Source: Paenibacillus jilunlii (GTDB lineage: Bacteria > Bacillota > Bacilli > Paenibacillales > Paenibacillaceae). Taken from it: a DNA stretch of 64,000 nt. The notes beneath the pieces are model-generated. The model ran no database searches, was not told where the DNA came from, and was given only the letters and a program-made list of their open reading frames with translations. Position 1 is the first letter of the stretch. The number at the start of each line of letters is the position of its first letter. The stretch covers positions 106,896 to 170,895 of the forward strand of contig NZ_FNGM01000011.1 of the NCBI RefSeq assembly GCF_900102965.1, written 5' to 3'. Shown here in pieces: positions 42,134-51,293 of this stretch. A program made the translations under genes and the position numbers.

Positions 42134-43386
42134 AGCTATTTCTCACAGAATGCCGGCAAACCTCCAAAAGCATGATCTACTTTGTGTTTATTGGCGTCAT
42201 GCTCCTGTTCTACTTCACCCAGCTGAGTGATTTTGCAGGGACCGATATCGCTGAAGTGCAGAACCCGTCCGGGTACAACAGCCAAAATCCTCTGATGAAA
42301 CCTCCGCCGGATGCTGACAATTACGGGTCTGTAGAAGCGGAAATTCCGGAACAGGTTATGCCTGCTGCTCTAAATCAATTGCTAAGCGAGTATGCAAACA
42401 ATGAATACACCACCTATCCTGTCGGCTTCTATAAGAATGTGAAGTTAAGTCAGAAGCAACAGGAGAAAGTGGCTGCGATCGTAAAAGACATCACTGGACA
42501 ACGTCCGGAAGATCTGATGAATAAGCAGGACAAGCTTCCCATTCTGATCACTTACGAATCGTTTAAAGTCAAAATGGCCGAGCTAGATACCATGCTGGGA
42601 GGAGGATCAAACTACGAAGAAAGCAGACTTCAAGAGTATGGAAACACCCCTGTTACTTACGAAGAAAAACTGGCGGAATACCATAATTTCATTCAAGTTG
42701 ACCAGGTAACCGGTGCCTACGCCCGATATTTTTGTGATTATATGGGCATCGTAATCTCTTTATTTTCTGTTTTTGTACCCGTGGCATTCTTAATCAGAGA
42801 CCGGAAAGCCGGGGTCAAGGAGCTGCTATATTCCCGCAAATACAGTTCAGCAGGCTTTATTCTGGCGAGGTATTTTGCACTGGTAACGATGCTGCTGCTT
42901 CCCGTTCTGTTATTGTCGCTCCTCCCGCTGACTCAGCTGGCTCTGTATGGGAGCAAACACCATATTACAGTCGATTTATGGGCTTTTGCCAAATACATTC
43001 TGGCCTGGCTGCTCCCTACGCTAATGACAACTACAGCGGTTGCATTTGTATTGACAACGCTGACCGACACCCCCATTGCCATAGCGGTGCAGCTATTTTG
43101 GAGCTATACGGATATACTCTCAGGCAGTTCCTATATCTATGGTGGACACTACGGTACCCAGTTAGCTATCCGCCACAATACTTTGGGCAATTTGCAGGCC
43201 ATGCTGGACGGATTACCCGCCCTCATATTGAACAGGAGCCTTTATGTGCTATTTTCGCTGCTTCTGGTGGGTGTAACTATTGTGCTGTATGAGCTTAAGA
43301 GAAGGGGGAAGCTGGATGTCTACGGCTATTTTCACCAAATACTCAGAAATCGCAAAAGCCCAATTAAAGCTGACACTATGGGTTAA
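42130..43386 (+). CDS. ABC transporter permease with extracytoplasmic domain
   Basis: 418 residues. An N-terminal helix (SMIYFVFIGVMLLFYF) is followed by a large outside domain (about residues 40-190), then about five helices (VISLFSVFVPVAFLI; YFALVTMLLLPVLLLSLL). YRYFD-like IRDRKAGVKELLYSRK is the cytosolic coupling segment. It overlaps the ATPase by 4 bases and the next permease by 71 bases, showing tight translational coupling. The transported compound is unknown. Confidence 0.87.
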   Translation: MKLFLTECRQTSKSMIYFVFIGVMLLFYFTQLSDFAGTDIAEVQNPSGYNSQNPLMKPPPDADNYGSVEAEIPEQVMPAALNQLLSEYANNEYTTYPVGFYKNVKLSQKQQEKVAAIVKDITGQRPEDLMNKQDKLPILITYESFKVKMAELDTMLGGGSNYEESRLQEYGNTPVTYEEKLAEYHNFIQVDQVTGAYARYFCDYMGIVISLFSVFVPVAFLIRDRKAGVKELLYSRKYSSAGFILARYFALVTMLLLPVLLLSLLPLTQLALYGSKHHITVDLWAFAKYILAWLLPTLMTTTAVAFVLTTLTDTPIAIAVQLFWSYTDILSGSSYIYGGHYGTQLAIRHNTLGNLQAMLDGLPALILNRSLYVLFSLLLVGVTIVLYELKRRGKLDVYGYFHQILRNRKSPIKADTMG

Positions 43387-43957
43387 TTTTTTGCTGGCTT
43401 TGGCGCTTGCCCTGGGAACCCCCGTCCTGTTTGGCATACAGTATCTTGACAGCAGGGCCTCCAGCTTCGTATTGGAACGTTTTCTCACGTTCACAGGAAT
43501 TATTTTATGTACTCCCTTGTTTTTACCGGAGCAAGACAATGCTGTAAAAGAATTAATCGAGTCTAAATACACCTCGTTTACATCGGTACTCCTGATTAGG
43601 CTTATGTTAGCTCTGACTGTCCTGCTATGCCTCGTAAGCAGCTTTATTGGAGTAATGCTGTTGAACCATTGCCAGTTCGCAGCCGGGCCGTTTATCCTTG
43701 GGACCTTTGCCACTGCCCTGTTTCTGGGCTCCCTCGGGTTCCTAGCCTACTCGTTGTCAGACAACCTGGTCGCGGGGTACATGCTGCCGACAGTGTATTA
43801 TATCCTGAATATGTTTTCGGGTCAGAAGCTGGGGAATTTCTACTTATTTTCGCTGTCCATGGAGAGTATGAATGAGAAATATTGGCTTCTGGGCGGGGCG
43901 CTGGTCTTGTTTGCCGTCGGCACAGCCTACAGGGCCATGGTGAGACAGCTAAGATAG
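43316..43957 (+). CDS. ABC transporter permease, second subunit
   Basis: 213 residues with five or six membrane helices. I start it at ATG 43316 (MSTAIFTKYSEIAKAQLK) because GGGGGAAG is just upstream; longer in-frame starts lack one. It begins inside the preceding permease gene. It contains a coupling motif EQDNAVKELIESK and ends VGTAYRAMVRQLR. It probably forms a heterodimeric channel with the larger permease. Confidence 0.82.
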   Translation: MSTAIFTKYSEIAKAQLKLTLWVNFLLALALALGTPVLFGIQYLDSRASSFVLERFLTFTGIILCTPLFLPEQDNAVKELIESKYTSFTSVLLIRLMLALTVLLCLVSSFIGVMLLNHCQFAAGPFILGTFATALFLGSLGFLAYSLSDNLVAGYMLPTVYYILNMFSGQKLGNFYLFSLSMESMNEKYWLLGGALVLFAVGTAYRAMVRQLR

Positions 43958-44036
43958 CGTAAGAGGAACATCGAATGGGAAACCCTTCGCTTAAGCTTAA
44001 TGCTTGCCGTCTGCCGTAACCGGACAGCCCATGACC

Positions 44037-44086
44037 TAAAAAACACAGAGCAGCGCTGCTCACTAAACGTGAGTAGCGCTGCTCTG
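44037..44086 (-). terminator. Terminator after the cupin gene
   Basis: Minus strand: AGAGCAGCGCTACTCAC, loop, GTGAGCAGCGCTGCTCT, a 17-bp stem with one mismatch, followed by GTGTTTTTTAGG. It lies about 50 bases after the cupin stop and also separates it from the convergent transporter operon. Confidence 0.88.
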
Positions 44087-44133
44087 CATAGATAAATCTG
44101 CTTCTGGGAACTTCTTCTGAGTGCAGTGGCAGC

Positions 44134-44589
44134 TTATTTCTCGATCAGCTTGAAATCATCGAAATGAAACTCCGGGGATACAATGCAGGAGACCAGCACT
44201 GGTTCTTCACCCAGCGGCCGGGCGGCCTGCCATACCCCTGGCGGAATCACAACCTGCGGCTGTTGTCCGGCAGCAACATCCAGGCCGAGAACCACCTCGG
44301 TCACATTCTCCGGCTTGTCGCCGGTGCCCCCAAGGCTCAGGACAATCGGGCTGCCGGAATGCCACAGCCAGATTTCGGAGGAGAGCACCGTGTGCCACTC
44401 CGAGGCTTCATCCGCATGCAGCAAAAAATAAATGGAAGAGGCCGAGGCTCTTGGCCCGGAATAGTTCTCACCCAGCGTTTCCTGCGGGATTTCAAAGGGA
44501 GCGTTCCACAGCCGTTTGTACCAGCCGCCTTCCACGTGAGGCTGCAGCCCCAGCGCTTCAACCAGCGGCGAAATTTCTTTTTGCGTCAC
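44134..44589 (-). CDS. Cupin superfamily protein (DUF985 type)
   Basis: 151 residues. Beta-barrel motifs GGWYKRLW, SIYFLLHADEASEWHTVLSSEIWLWH and VIPPGVWQAARPLG match the DUF985 cupin group, which lacks an established function. His in SEWHTV and the downstream Trp-His are candidate metal ligands. Single-gene unit. A REP-like hairpin block lies immediately upstream. Confidence 0.88.
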   Translation of the reverse strand: MTQKEISPLVEALGLQPHVEGGWYKRLWNAPFEIPQETLGENYSGPRASASSIYFLLHADEASEWHTVLSSEIWLWHSGSPIVLSLGGTGDKPENVTEVVLGLDVAAGQQPQVVIPPGVWQAARPLGEEPVLVSCIVSPEFHFDDFKLIEK

Positions 44590-44602
44590 TATCTTCTCTC
44601 CT

Positions 44603-44655
44603 TAAAGTTTTGCGCAGCAAAACTGCTTCGTAAGCATTACGCTTCGTTTTGCTTT
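44603..44655. repeat. REP-like hairpin block
   Basis: AGTTTTGC-GCA-GCAAAACT is an 8-bp perfect stem, directly followed by GCTTCGTAAGCATTACGC and then GTTTTGC, which also pairs with the first hairpin's GCAAAAC arm. Compact paired stems without a T-tract resemble a mobile palindromic element rather than a terminator. It lies in the leader region of the cupin gene. Confidence 0.5.
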
Positions 44656-44694
44656 TACTTTAACGGAATGTGCCGCAATTGTAAAATCTCCGGC

Positions 44695-45630
44695 CTATTT
44701 GCTTTCCTTACTGGCCTTGAACACCTCGGCCATGGCACCCAGCGTGCCCAGTGTTTCAACAGCGCTGGTAGGCAGGAACACCTTGTTGGCCGCACCTTTG
44801 GAGATTTCGGTCAGCGCGTCAAAGGATTGATAGGCCAGCACCCGTTCATCCAGCCCTGCACTGCTGATCAGTTCGATCCGTGATTTCTCGGCTTCCGCAA
44901 CCGCCTGGATCGCTTTGGCCTGCCCAAGCGCTTCCAGCTCCTGTGCCTGCCGCAAGCCTTCTGCCTGCCGGATACGCGCTTCCTTATCCCCTTCGGCCTT
45001 CAGGATCTTGCTCTGCTTGTCACCTTCGGCACGCAGGATCATATCCTGCTTGGCGGCTTCCGCCTCCAGCACAATCGCACGCTTGCTGCGCTCGGCCTTC
45101 ATCTGCTTATCCATCGCTTCCTGGATATCAAGCGGCGGCTTGATATCGATAACCTCAACGCGCTCGATCCGCACGCCCCACTTCTCCGTCGCCTCATCCA
45201 GCGCCAGGCGGATATCCGAGGAAATCTTTTCCCGGCCGGACAAGGTTTCATCCAGCTCCAGCTTACCGATAATCTGCCGCATGGTGGCTGTGGAGATGTT
45301 GCGTACCCCGTATACATAATCGGAAATGCCGTAGGTTGCTTCTTCCGGTCCCACTACCTGATAGAAAATAATCGTATCAATCTGCACCTGCACATTATCC
45401 TTGGTAATCACGGTCTGCGGCGGCACATTAGCCTGCTGTATCCGCAAATCATGGTAGGTGCGCACCTGGTCGATGATCGGAATAAGAACATTCAGACCGG
45501 GTGTGAGCAGCCGGTGGAATTTACCGAGACGCTCTACAACCCCTACCCGCTGCTGCGGTACGATTTTGACGGTTAACGCTACAAATACGACAACAACAAA
45601 AACAATAATCCCAATAATAGCCCATTGCAT
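44695..45630 (-). CDS. SPFH/band-7 (stomatin-like) membrane protein
   Basis: 311 residues. One N-terminal helix (MQWAIIGIIVFVVVVFVALTV) is followed by the SPFH domain (VGVVERLGKFHRLLTPGLN ... ISTATMRQIIGKLELDETLSGREKI) and a long Ala/Glu/Lys coiled coil. Members oligomerise in membrane microdomains, often with NfeD. The ATG at 45630 shares its A with the TGA of nfeD, so the two are translationally coupled; an ATG six codons earlier has no ribosome site. Confidence 0.93.
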   Translation of the reverse strand: MQWAIIGIIVFVVVVFVALTVKIVPQQRVGVVERLGKFHRLLTPGLNVLIPIIDQVRTYHDLRIQQANVPPQTVITKDNVQVQIDTIIFYQVVGPEEATYGISDYVYGVRNISTATMRQIIGKLELDETLSGREKISSDIRLALDEATEKWGVRIERVEVIDIKPPLDIQEAMDKQMKAERSKRAIVLEAEAAKQDMILRAEGDKQSKILKAEGDKEARIRQAEGLRQAQELEALGQAKAIQAVAEAEKSRIELISSAGLDERVLAYQSFDALTEISKGAANKVFLPTSAVETLGTLGAMAEVFKASKESK

Positions 45631-46079
45631 CAGTACATATCCCCCCATCGCACTACTTCAATAATTGTGGAGCTTCTTCCGACCACTTTGACCACTTCAT
45701 CCTTGCCCAGCGACTCTATTGAGGTTGCGCTCCAGGTATCGCCGCCTACCTTAACCTGGCCGTACCGCCCAGGCTCAATCGGTTCTACGACCAAACCCTG
45801 CCTGCCGACAATATCCGTTCCTGTATCCTGGAACCCCCGCGAGCTGCGGAATCTGGCCACCAGCGGCTTTGAGAAAATCGTCAACCCCAGGGCAACCAGC
45901 GAGCCGGCCAAGACCTGCAGCAGTACCGCATCCGGCAGCAAAAGCGAAACCAGACAAGCCGCCAGAGCCCCAATGCTTAACCAGAGCAGATAAAACGTAA
46001 GCGTCATCATTTCAACGACAAACAGGACACCGGCTGCAATTAACCAAAACACCCAGACCACCATCGGTGAACCCACCAC
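45630..46079 (-). CDS. nfeD: NfeD-family membrane protein
   Basis: 149 residues. Three N-terminal hydrophobic segments (residues about 5-75) and a C-terminal OB-fold (VGRQGLVVEPIEPGRYGQVKVGGDTWSA). This is the short NfeD type that accompanies SPFH proteins, and it precedes that partner gene with a one-base overlap. Together they are thought to organise membrane microdomains or support proteolysis of stomatin-like proteins. Confidence 0.9.
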   Translation of the reverse strand: MVGSPMVVWVFWLIAAGVLFVVEMMTLTFYLLWLSIGALAACLVSLLLPDAVLLQVLAGSLVALGLTIFSKPLVARFRSSRGFQDTGTDIVGRQGLVVEPIEPGRYGQVKVGGDTWSATSIESLGKDEVVKVVGRSSTIIEVVRWGDMY

Positions 46080-46211
46080 CTTCCGCTATATACTACTATA
46101 ACGAAAAAAACGGCATGACGTTGCATAAGTTTTTTGGAGTCTTGGACACAGGCAAGCATAGCCATTATATTTCAGCGGATGGAAGGTTATGAGCGGCACA
46201 ATCAGCCTTCT

Positions 46212-46361
46212 TCATAAAAATCCACATAATTTCCACATTATACAGGCTTGAATAGCGGGTACACGCAGTCCCGCTTTGGCTGCGGCGAGAGCCGCCGCCG
46301 TTCCGCCAAGTCCGCTGCCGATGATGATCACATCACTTTGTTTTATGCGTGCAAAGGTCAT
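46212..46361 (-). pseudogene. Remnant of an FAD-dependent oxidoreductase
   Basis: GGAGGAAACAGC-ATG opens a reading frame whose first 34 residues are a normal flavin-binding start (DVIIIGSGLGGTAAALAAAKAGLRV, with the GxGxxG dinucleotide fold). It then turns into unrelated residues (PAIQACIMWKLCGFL) and stops at 49 residues; the family needs about 450. The ATG overlaps the ROK kinase stop by 4 bases, so it was the last gene of this operon before its body was deleted. Confidence 0.78.
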
Positions 46362-47290
46362 GCTGTTTCCTCCTTTTTGGACCCGGCCGGCAGCTGCCCG
46401 AAGCGTTCCAGCGCGAGCTTGGCCGCCCCAAAGCAACCGGCCCGGTTCCCGAGTTCAGCCGCAGCAAGGAGATCCGGCAGTACTTCACTCTTCAGCTTGT
46501 TCTTCAGCAGCGGCCACCATATTTCCCGTTCATGGATAACCCCTCCGCCAATGATAATACGTGCCGGATCAAATGTGACGCTGATGTTGCTGAGCACAAC
46601 CGCCAAATCTGCTGCGAAGCGTTCCAGCACCTGCAATGCGCCCGAATCCCCCGCCCGCGCATCGGCCATAAGCTCCGCTCCATGCCCATAGGTCCGGCCT
46701 GTCAGCTCCTGTCCGAGCCGCAGCAGGGCCGAACCCGAGACGTATTGCTCCACACAACCTTGCTTGCCGCAATTGCAGGGGAGGCCGCCGGGAACCAGAA
46801 CGCTGTGTCCGAATTCCCCTCCGCTCCAGTGGATACCACGGCCAAGAGCGCCGTGTACCATATAAGCCCCGCCTACTCCGGTGCCCAGCGTGAGCATAAC
46901 CAGATCCTGATATCCTCGTCCTGCACCCAGCCACGCTTCACCCAGCAGCGCCGCGTTCGCATCATTGTCGGCGGCAGCCTGGAGCCTGAAGGTATCAGCT
47001 GCCCACTGGGCAAGCTGAAGCCCCTGCCAGCCCAGCAGATTATCAGTGGCGTACACCACCTGTCCAGTGTCGGTGTTCACTCTCCCCGCTGAAGCTATGC
47101 CGATGGCCTGAACCAAGGGGCAGGCTTCCAGCAGCTCGCGGACCAGCGCTTCCAGCTTGCCCAATATTGCTTCCCTGCCCTGCCGGGCATCCGTATCGCG
47201 CTTTGCTTCTGCCCATACAGCTCCAGCTTCGTCAATGACCAGTCCTTTGACGGCCGTACCCCCGATATCCACTCCGATAACTCGCCCCAT
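46358..47290 (-). CDS. ROK-family sugar kinase
   Basis: 310 residues. The ATP site GVDIGGTAVKG is at residues 5-15. HWSGGEFGHSVL and the zinc site CNCGKQGCVEQYVSG mark the ROK family. Beside nanE it is the natural candidate for phosphorylating N-acetylmannosamine or a related amino sugar, but other ROK kinases act on glucose, so specificity is inference. It sits 30 bases after the RpiR regulator stop. Confidence 0.9.
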   Translation of the reverse strand: MGRVIGVDIGGTAVKGLVIDEAGAVWAEAKRDTDARQGREAILGKLEALVRELLEACPLVQAIGIASAGRVNTDTGQVVYATDNLLGWQGLQLAQWAADTFRLQAAADNDANAALLGEAWLGAGRGYQDLVMLTLGTGVGGAYMVHGALGRGIHWSGGEFGHSVLVPGGLPCNCGKQGCVEQYVSGSALLRLGQELTGRTYGHGAELMADARAGDSGALQVLERFAADLAVVLSNISVTFDPARIIIGGGVIHEREIWWPLLKNKLKSEVLPDLLAAAELGNRAGCFGAAKLALERFGQLPAGSKKEETA

Positions 47291-47320
47291 CCATCTCCCT
47301 CCTTACCTCTATCGCTTCCC

Positions 47321-48148
47321 TTAATAGATTCGGTCAATGACGGCCCTTGCTGTCAGTTCCTTCATGCTCTTCGTCTCATCCGCATGCCTCTGCTCCAGTC
47401 CTTTACAGATCAGGTCAATAATGAACAGCTGGGATATTTTCGCGCCCATGGATCCCCCTTCAAGAGGCGATTCCTTCCCGGCTGTCAGGAGAACGATATC
47501 TGCAATGGACGCTATGGGAGACTTGGCATAATTGGTCATGGCAATAACCTTTGCCCCGTTCTGCTTCGCTTTCATCAGCATATCATTGGTATCCAGTGTG
47601 CTTCCGGAGACGCTAATGCCGAAGGCGGCATCCCCTTCGCCCATCGTTACAGCCATCATCGATTGGATATGGCTGTCCGCAATCGCCTCAACCCGTCTTC
47701 CAATTCGCAGAAAGCGGTTTTTAGCATTCAATGCGGTAATGGCCGATGAGCCTACCCCAAAAAACTGCACATGGCGCGCCGCGTCAATTAGATTAATGGA
47801 CTCCTCCAGCTGTTCGCGGTCCAGCATACCGAGACTTGACTGGAGAATGTTGACCATCGACTCGTAAAGGAGCGTCGCATAATCCGCGTCCCCGCCATCC
47901 CGCCCGGAAAGGGCTTGCTGCTTCGGCAGCCCTTGGGCAAGCATCAGCTTAAAATCCTGGTATCCCTTGAACCCGATTTTGCGGCAAAACCGCATAACTG
48001 TCGTCTCTCCTATACCGGCAAAATCCGCGAGCTCTGTTACAGAAAGGTAGATCAGGTTATCCGGGTGCTCAAGAACACATTGGGCCACCTTCTGCTCCGA
48101 TTTGGTCATAGAGGGATAATACGTATTAATCCGGTCTGTCATTTCCAT
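47321..48148 (-). CDS. MurR/RpiR-family transcriptional regulator
   Basis: 275 residues. N-terminal helix-turn-helix (TELADFAGIGETTVMRFCRKIGFKGYQDFKLML) and a C-terminal SIS sugar-phosphate-binding domain (FFGVGSSAITALNAKNRFLRIGRR ... SVSGSTLDTNDMLMKAKQNGAKVIAMTN). It probably senses a phosphorylated amino sugar and controls this operon. It overlaps the nanE 3' end by 23 bases, so it is translated from within that message. Confidence 0.93.
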   Translation of the reverse strand: MEMTDRINTYYPSMTKSEQKVAQCVLEHPDNLIYLSVTELADFAGIGETTVMRFCRKIGFKGYQDFKLMLAQGLPKQQALSGRDGGDADYATLLYESMVNILQSSLGMLDREQLEESINLIDAARHVQFFGVGSSAITALNAKNRFLRIGRRVEAIADSHIQSMMAVTMGEGDAAFGISVSGSTLDTNDMLMKAKQNGAKVIAMTNYAKSPIASIADIVLLTAGKESPLEGGSMGAKISQLFIIDLICKGLEQRHADETKSMKELTARAVIDRIY

Positions 48149-48845
48149 TGTTCATTTCCACCCTTCTTATTGCCGCCGCAAACCGCCCTGTAATCAGTTG
48201 GGGCCTTGTTATGGCTGAACCCACCACTGCTGCGTACGCCCCCAAATCCATGGCCTTCCGGACCTGGTCCGGCTCAATCATCCTGCCTTCAGCGATAACA
48301 GGGACCGATAAGCGCTCCACCGCTTTTTGCAGCAGTTCAAAGTTAGGACCCTCCTGTTGGAGGGAGTACGGTGTATAGCCCGAGAGTGTTGTTGAGACAC
48401 AGCTGACCCCCAGGGCTTCCGCATGGATGGCCTCCTCCAGAATCGAAATATCGGCCATTGAAGCTGTGCCGTTCCGGCTCAGAAAGGATACGATTTGCTC
48501 CAGCGTGCATCCCTCCGGTCTCTTTTGCCCAGTCGCATCAAATGCAATCATATCTGCTCCGGCCTCAAGCAGTTCTTCGATTTCTCTTAGCGTCGGGGTG
48601 ATGTACACCGCCGAACCCGGATAATCCCTCTTTATAATGCCGATAACAGGCAGTGAAACAGCACTCTTGATAGCGCGGACATCCGCAGCACCGTTAGCCC
48701 GGATGCCAACCGCGCCCCCCTCCTCAGCAGCGGCTGCCATACGTGCCATCATTTCGGCACCATACAGCGGTTCTCCCGGAAGTGCCTGACAGGATACGAT
48801 CAGTCCGTGATGCAGCTTCTGTATTATCGTATTCAGGGTCCCCAC
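48126..48845 (-). CDS. nanE: N-acetylmannosamine-6-phosphate 2-epimerase
   Basis: 239 residues with a GTG start after a GAGAGAGGGT stretch. The TIM-barrel enzyme interconverts ManNAc-6-P and GlcNAc-6-P. Motifs: IVSCQALPGEPL, GGAVGIRANG, IIKRDYPGS (with the conserved Lys), FDATGQKRP and VIAEGRMI. It links ManNAc-type sugars to GlcNAc-6-P metabolism. It lies between a DUF4127 gene and the RpiR regulator; no nanA lyase is in the window. Confidence 0.94.
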   Translation of the reverse strand: MGTLNTIIQKLHHGLIVSCQALPGEPLYGAEMMARMAAAAEEGGAVGIRANGAADVRAIKSAVSLPVIGIIKRDYPGSAVYITPTLREIEELLEAGADMIAFDATGQKRPEGCTLEQIVSFLSRNGTASMADISILEEAIHAEALGVSCVSTTLSGYTPYSLQQEGPNFELLQKAVERLSVPVIAEGRMIEPDQVRKAMDLGAYAAVVGSAITRPQLITGRFAAAIRRVEMNNGNDRPD

Positions 48846-48872
48846 CCTCTCTCTTGTAGTCTACTTTTCCTT

Positions 48873-50408
48873 CTATTCTCCAGAAGGCTCAAAATGGACG
48901 GACAATCCCACCTCAAACATCCGGTTCCACGGCATGTAGCAGTCTGTAATCTCTACCTTCCCCTCCGGGCCATCAATTCTAACAGCCAACTCCTGACGCA
49001 GCCGTTGTTCGACCATGACAGCTACGCTCCCGCGCTGTCCGTCGAGCAGATATTTGCCGAAACCCATGTCCTGGACCGGACCATCGCAGAGCTCACCCCG
49101 GACAATCGAACAGTAGCAGACATCTTCTGCATAACGGAGGCCGAGAAAATCCAAATGCTCCTGTGTACGTCCGTAATGCAGGTATATCATTGCCTGAGAA
49201 AGGACTGTACCGAGCGTGTTCGAGCTTGTATTCCAGGCCGCATATCCGGCCAGCTTGAACAAAATATTTCTCTCCCGCAGCATCTTCACCAGCTTCCGGT
49301 CCCCTCCATTGGCGTATCCGACATCGGCTACGGCGACCGGCTTTCCCTTATGGTTCAAGATATAATCCCCGTATTCTACAATCTCCATCAGGTTCCGGTA
49401 CACATCATAGCTGAAAAAAGAACCCTGCTGGGAGACCGCTTCGACCATTGTCTCACCTGGCGTATTAACCAGAAGTACGAGATCGGCCTCCCCGGCACTT
49501 GAGGCAATCAGGCCGCCCGCGGCTGTAATCTGGTACTTCAGCGTCTCATAGAAAAAACGGTCCTCGAACAGCGGGGTGACAAACGCCCCCTGTACCGATG
49601 ACAGCCGCGGATAAATAAGCGGCACCGTTCCTGTGACCTTATTGATCATCCGTGCCAGCAGGGTGCAGCCCGCCTCGTCGGCACCGGGATACATATAAGC
49701 TCTAAGCTCCAAGTCAAGCTCAGTAATCCGTGAACGTACCTTCTGCTGGTCTTTGGCCGTATGTCCAAAGGCGGCCGAGTCATCCTGCGGAAAGATCATG
49801 AACCCGATAATGCCTTCCTTCACCAGCTCCAGCACCAGCTTGTTCGCTTCGATATTGATGCTCCGCCGGCCCAGATAATCATCCAGTATTTCCTGGGGCA
49901 GGCGCTCTTCAATTTCTGCAAGCTCCTGCAATTCCTCGTCCGAGGCCGCTCCCAACTCCTTGCGGTGGCTGATGAAGCCTTTGCGAAAAATTTCCCGTCC
50001 CCAATCGGCATAGTAATCCGGTTCCTCGTCCGAAAGCGAGTACTGCGGGCAGCGCATAATGAGCTGAAAGGCGTAAATGACCAGCTTCGGATGCCTGCGT
50101 TTGAGGGCACGCAGCTTATCCAGCCTTGCAGCAAGCTCCTCCAGCTTCAAGCTGTGTAATCTGGAAGGAATAATCCCTCCATATAGCAGTGTATCCAAAG
50201 CGACAACGGCTCCATCCGCCTGACAGCAGGCTTCCTCGAACCACGTCCACAACCCGTCTACATCTCCGGGACGCTTTTTCAGCCCCATCAGCTGCATCGG
50301 GGGGCGCAGCACCTCAAATTCCGTTCCCCTGGCCAAAAGAGGGGGGAACCCGTAATTGCAGGGCCGCTCATCCAGCGGCACAAAAGCGATTGTGTATGAC
50401 TTCAGCAT
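48873..50408 (-). CDS. DUF4127-family protein
   Basis: 511 residues, cytosolic. The opening FVPLDERPCNYGFP and VALDTLLYGGIIPSR (about residue 70-84) are hallmarks of DUF4127, whose activity is unproven. Further conserved-looking blocks are MRCPQYSLSDEEPDYY, PQDDSAAFGHTAKDQ and YPGADEAGCTLLARM. The Asp/His-rich blocks suggest an enzyme using a metal or acting on a carbohydrate, but that is inference. It lies between the sugar permeases and nanE, so its substrate is probably the imported amino sugar. Confidence 0.88.
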   Translation of the reverse strand: MLKSYTIAFVPLDERPCNYGFPPLLARGTEFEVLRPPMQLMGLKKRPGDVDGLWTWFEEACCQADGAVVALDTLLYGGIIPSRLHSLKLEELAARLDKLRALKRRHPKLVIYAFQLIMRCPQYSLSDEEPDYYADWGREIFRKGFISHRKELGAASDEELQELAEIEERLPQEILDDYLGRRSINIEANKLVLELVKEGIIGFMIFPQDDSAAFGHTAKDQQKVRSRITELDLELRAYMYPGADEAGCTLLARMINKVTGTVPLIYPRLSSVQGAFVTPLFEDRFFYETLKYQITAAGGLIASSAGEADLVLLVNTPGETMVEAVSQQGSFFSYDVYRNLMEIVEYGDYILNHKGKPVAVADVGYANGGDRKLVKMLRERNILFKLAGYAAWNTSSNTLGTVLSQAMIYLHYGRTQEHLDFLGLRYAEDVCYCSIVRGELCDGPVQDMGFGKYLLDGQRGSVAVMVEQRLRQELAVRIDGPEGKVEITDCYMPWNRMFEVGLSVHFEPSGE

Positions 50409-50444
50409 GAATACCCGCCATCCTTTCTGTCATTAACTCTCCAT

Positions 50445-51293
50445 CTAGCCTTTGATAGCACCTGCGATTCCTTCCATGTAATACCTCTGTGTGAACAGAA
50501 AAACGATAATAATAGGCGTAACCGAGATCATAGTTCCCGCGGCAATCCAGCCAAAGTTATAGGAGAACTGGCCGTTCAGATATGTGAGCGCTGCAGCCAG
50601 CGGATATTTCCCGGGGTCTTCAAGTACAACAATCGGCCACAGGAAGTTATTCCAGAACGCCATAACCTCAAGCAGCCCAATCACGGCAATCCCCGGCTTG
50701 ACAAGCGGCAGGACGAGCTGCCAGAAGATGCGCAGCTCTGAAGCTCCATCCATTTTCCCCGAATCACGGATATCGGACGGAACCCCCAGAAAGGTCTGAC
50801 GCATCAGAAAGATATTGAATACCGAAACGGCAGCCGGAAGCACCACACCCAGGAATGAATTCCCCAGATGAAAGGTCTGGATGGTCAGATAATGCACGAT
50901 CATCGCTGTCGAGGACGGAATAATCATTGTCGCTATCAGCAGTGAGAAGACGATATTCCGGCCTTTGAAATGAAAAACAGCCAGCGGATATGCCGTCAGA
51001 CTGGACAGTAAAATATTAAATACTACCCCAAGCGCTGTAATAATAACTGTGTTCGAGATATACCGCGGAAAGGACATGAACTGCCAGACCTGCACATAGT
51101 TGTCAAAGTCGATGAACGTCGGCAGGATGGCCGGGGGGCTTGAGAACACATTCCTGCCGGGCATCAGCGATACGCTCAGCAGCCAGAGAAAAGGTCCCAT
51201 CATGAACAGGGCTAACAGAATTAACAGAAAGTAGATGATGGTATAACGGATTCCTGTGATCAGCTGTTTGGTTGATCTGCTGGTTGGGTTCAA
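50445..51293 (-). CDS. Carbohydrate ABC transporter permease (MalG type)
   Basis: 282 residues with six membrane helices and the CUT1-type EAA loop (DSGKMDGASELRIFWQLVLPLVKPG). Pairs with the permease encoded directly upstream, which it overlaps by 4 bases. The C-terminus ends YMEGIAGAIKG, typical of this family. No ATPase (MsmX type) is encoded here; such importers commonly share a general ATPase. Confidence 0.92.
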   Translation of the reverse strand: MNPTSRSTKQLITGIRYTIIYFLLILLALFMMGPFLWLLSVSLMPGRNVFSSPPAILPTFIDFDNYVQVWQFMSFPRYISNTVIITALGVVFNILLSSLTAYPLAVFHFKGRNIVFSLLIATMIIPSSTAMIVHYLTIQTFHLGNSFLGVVLPAAVSVFNIFLMRQTFLGVPSDIRDSGKMDGASELRIFWQLVLPLVKPGIAVIGLLEVMAFWNNFLWPIVVLEDPGKYPLAAALTYLNGQFSYNFGWIAAGTMISVTPIIIVFLFTQRYYMEGIAGAIKG

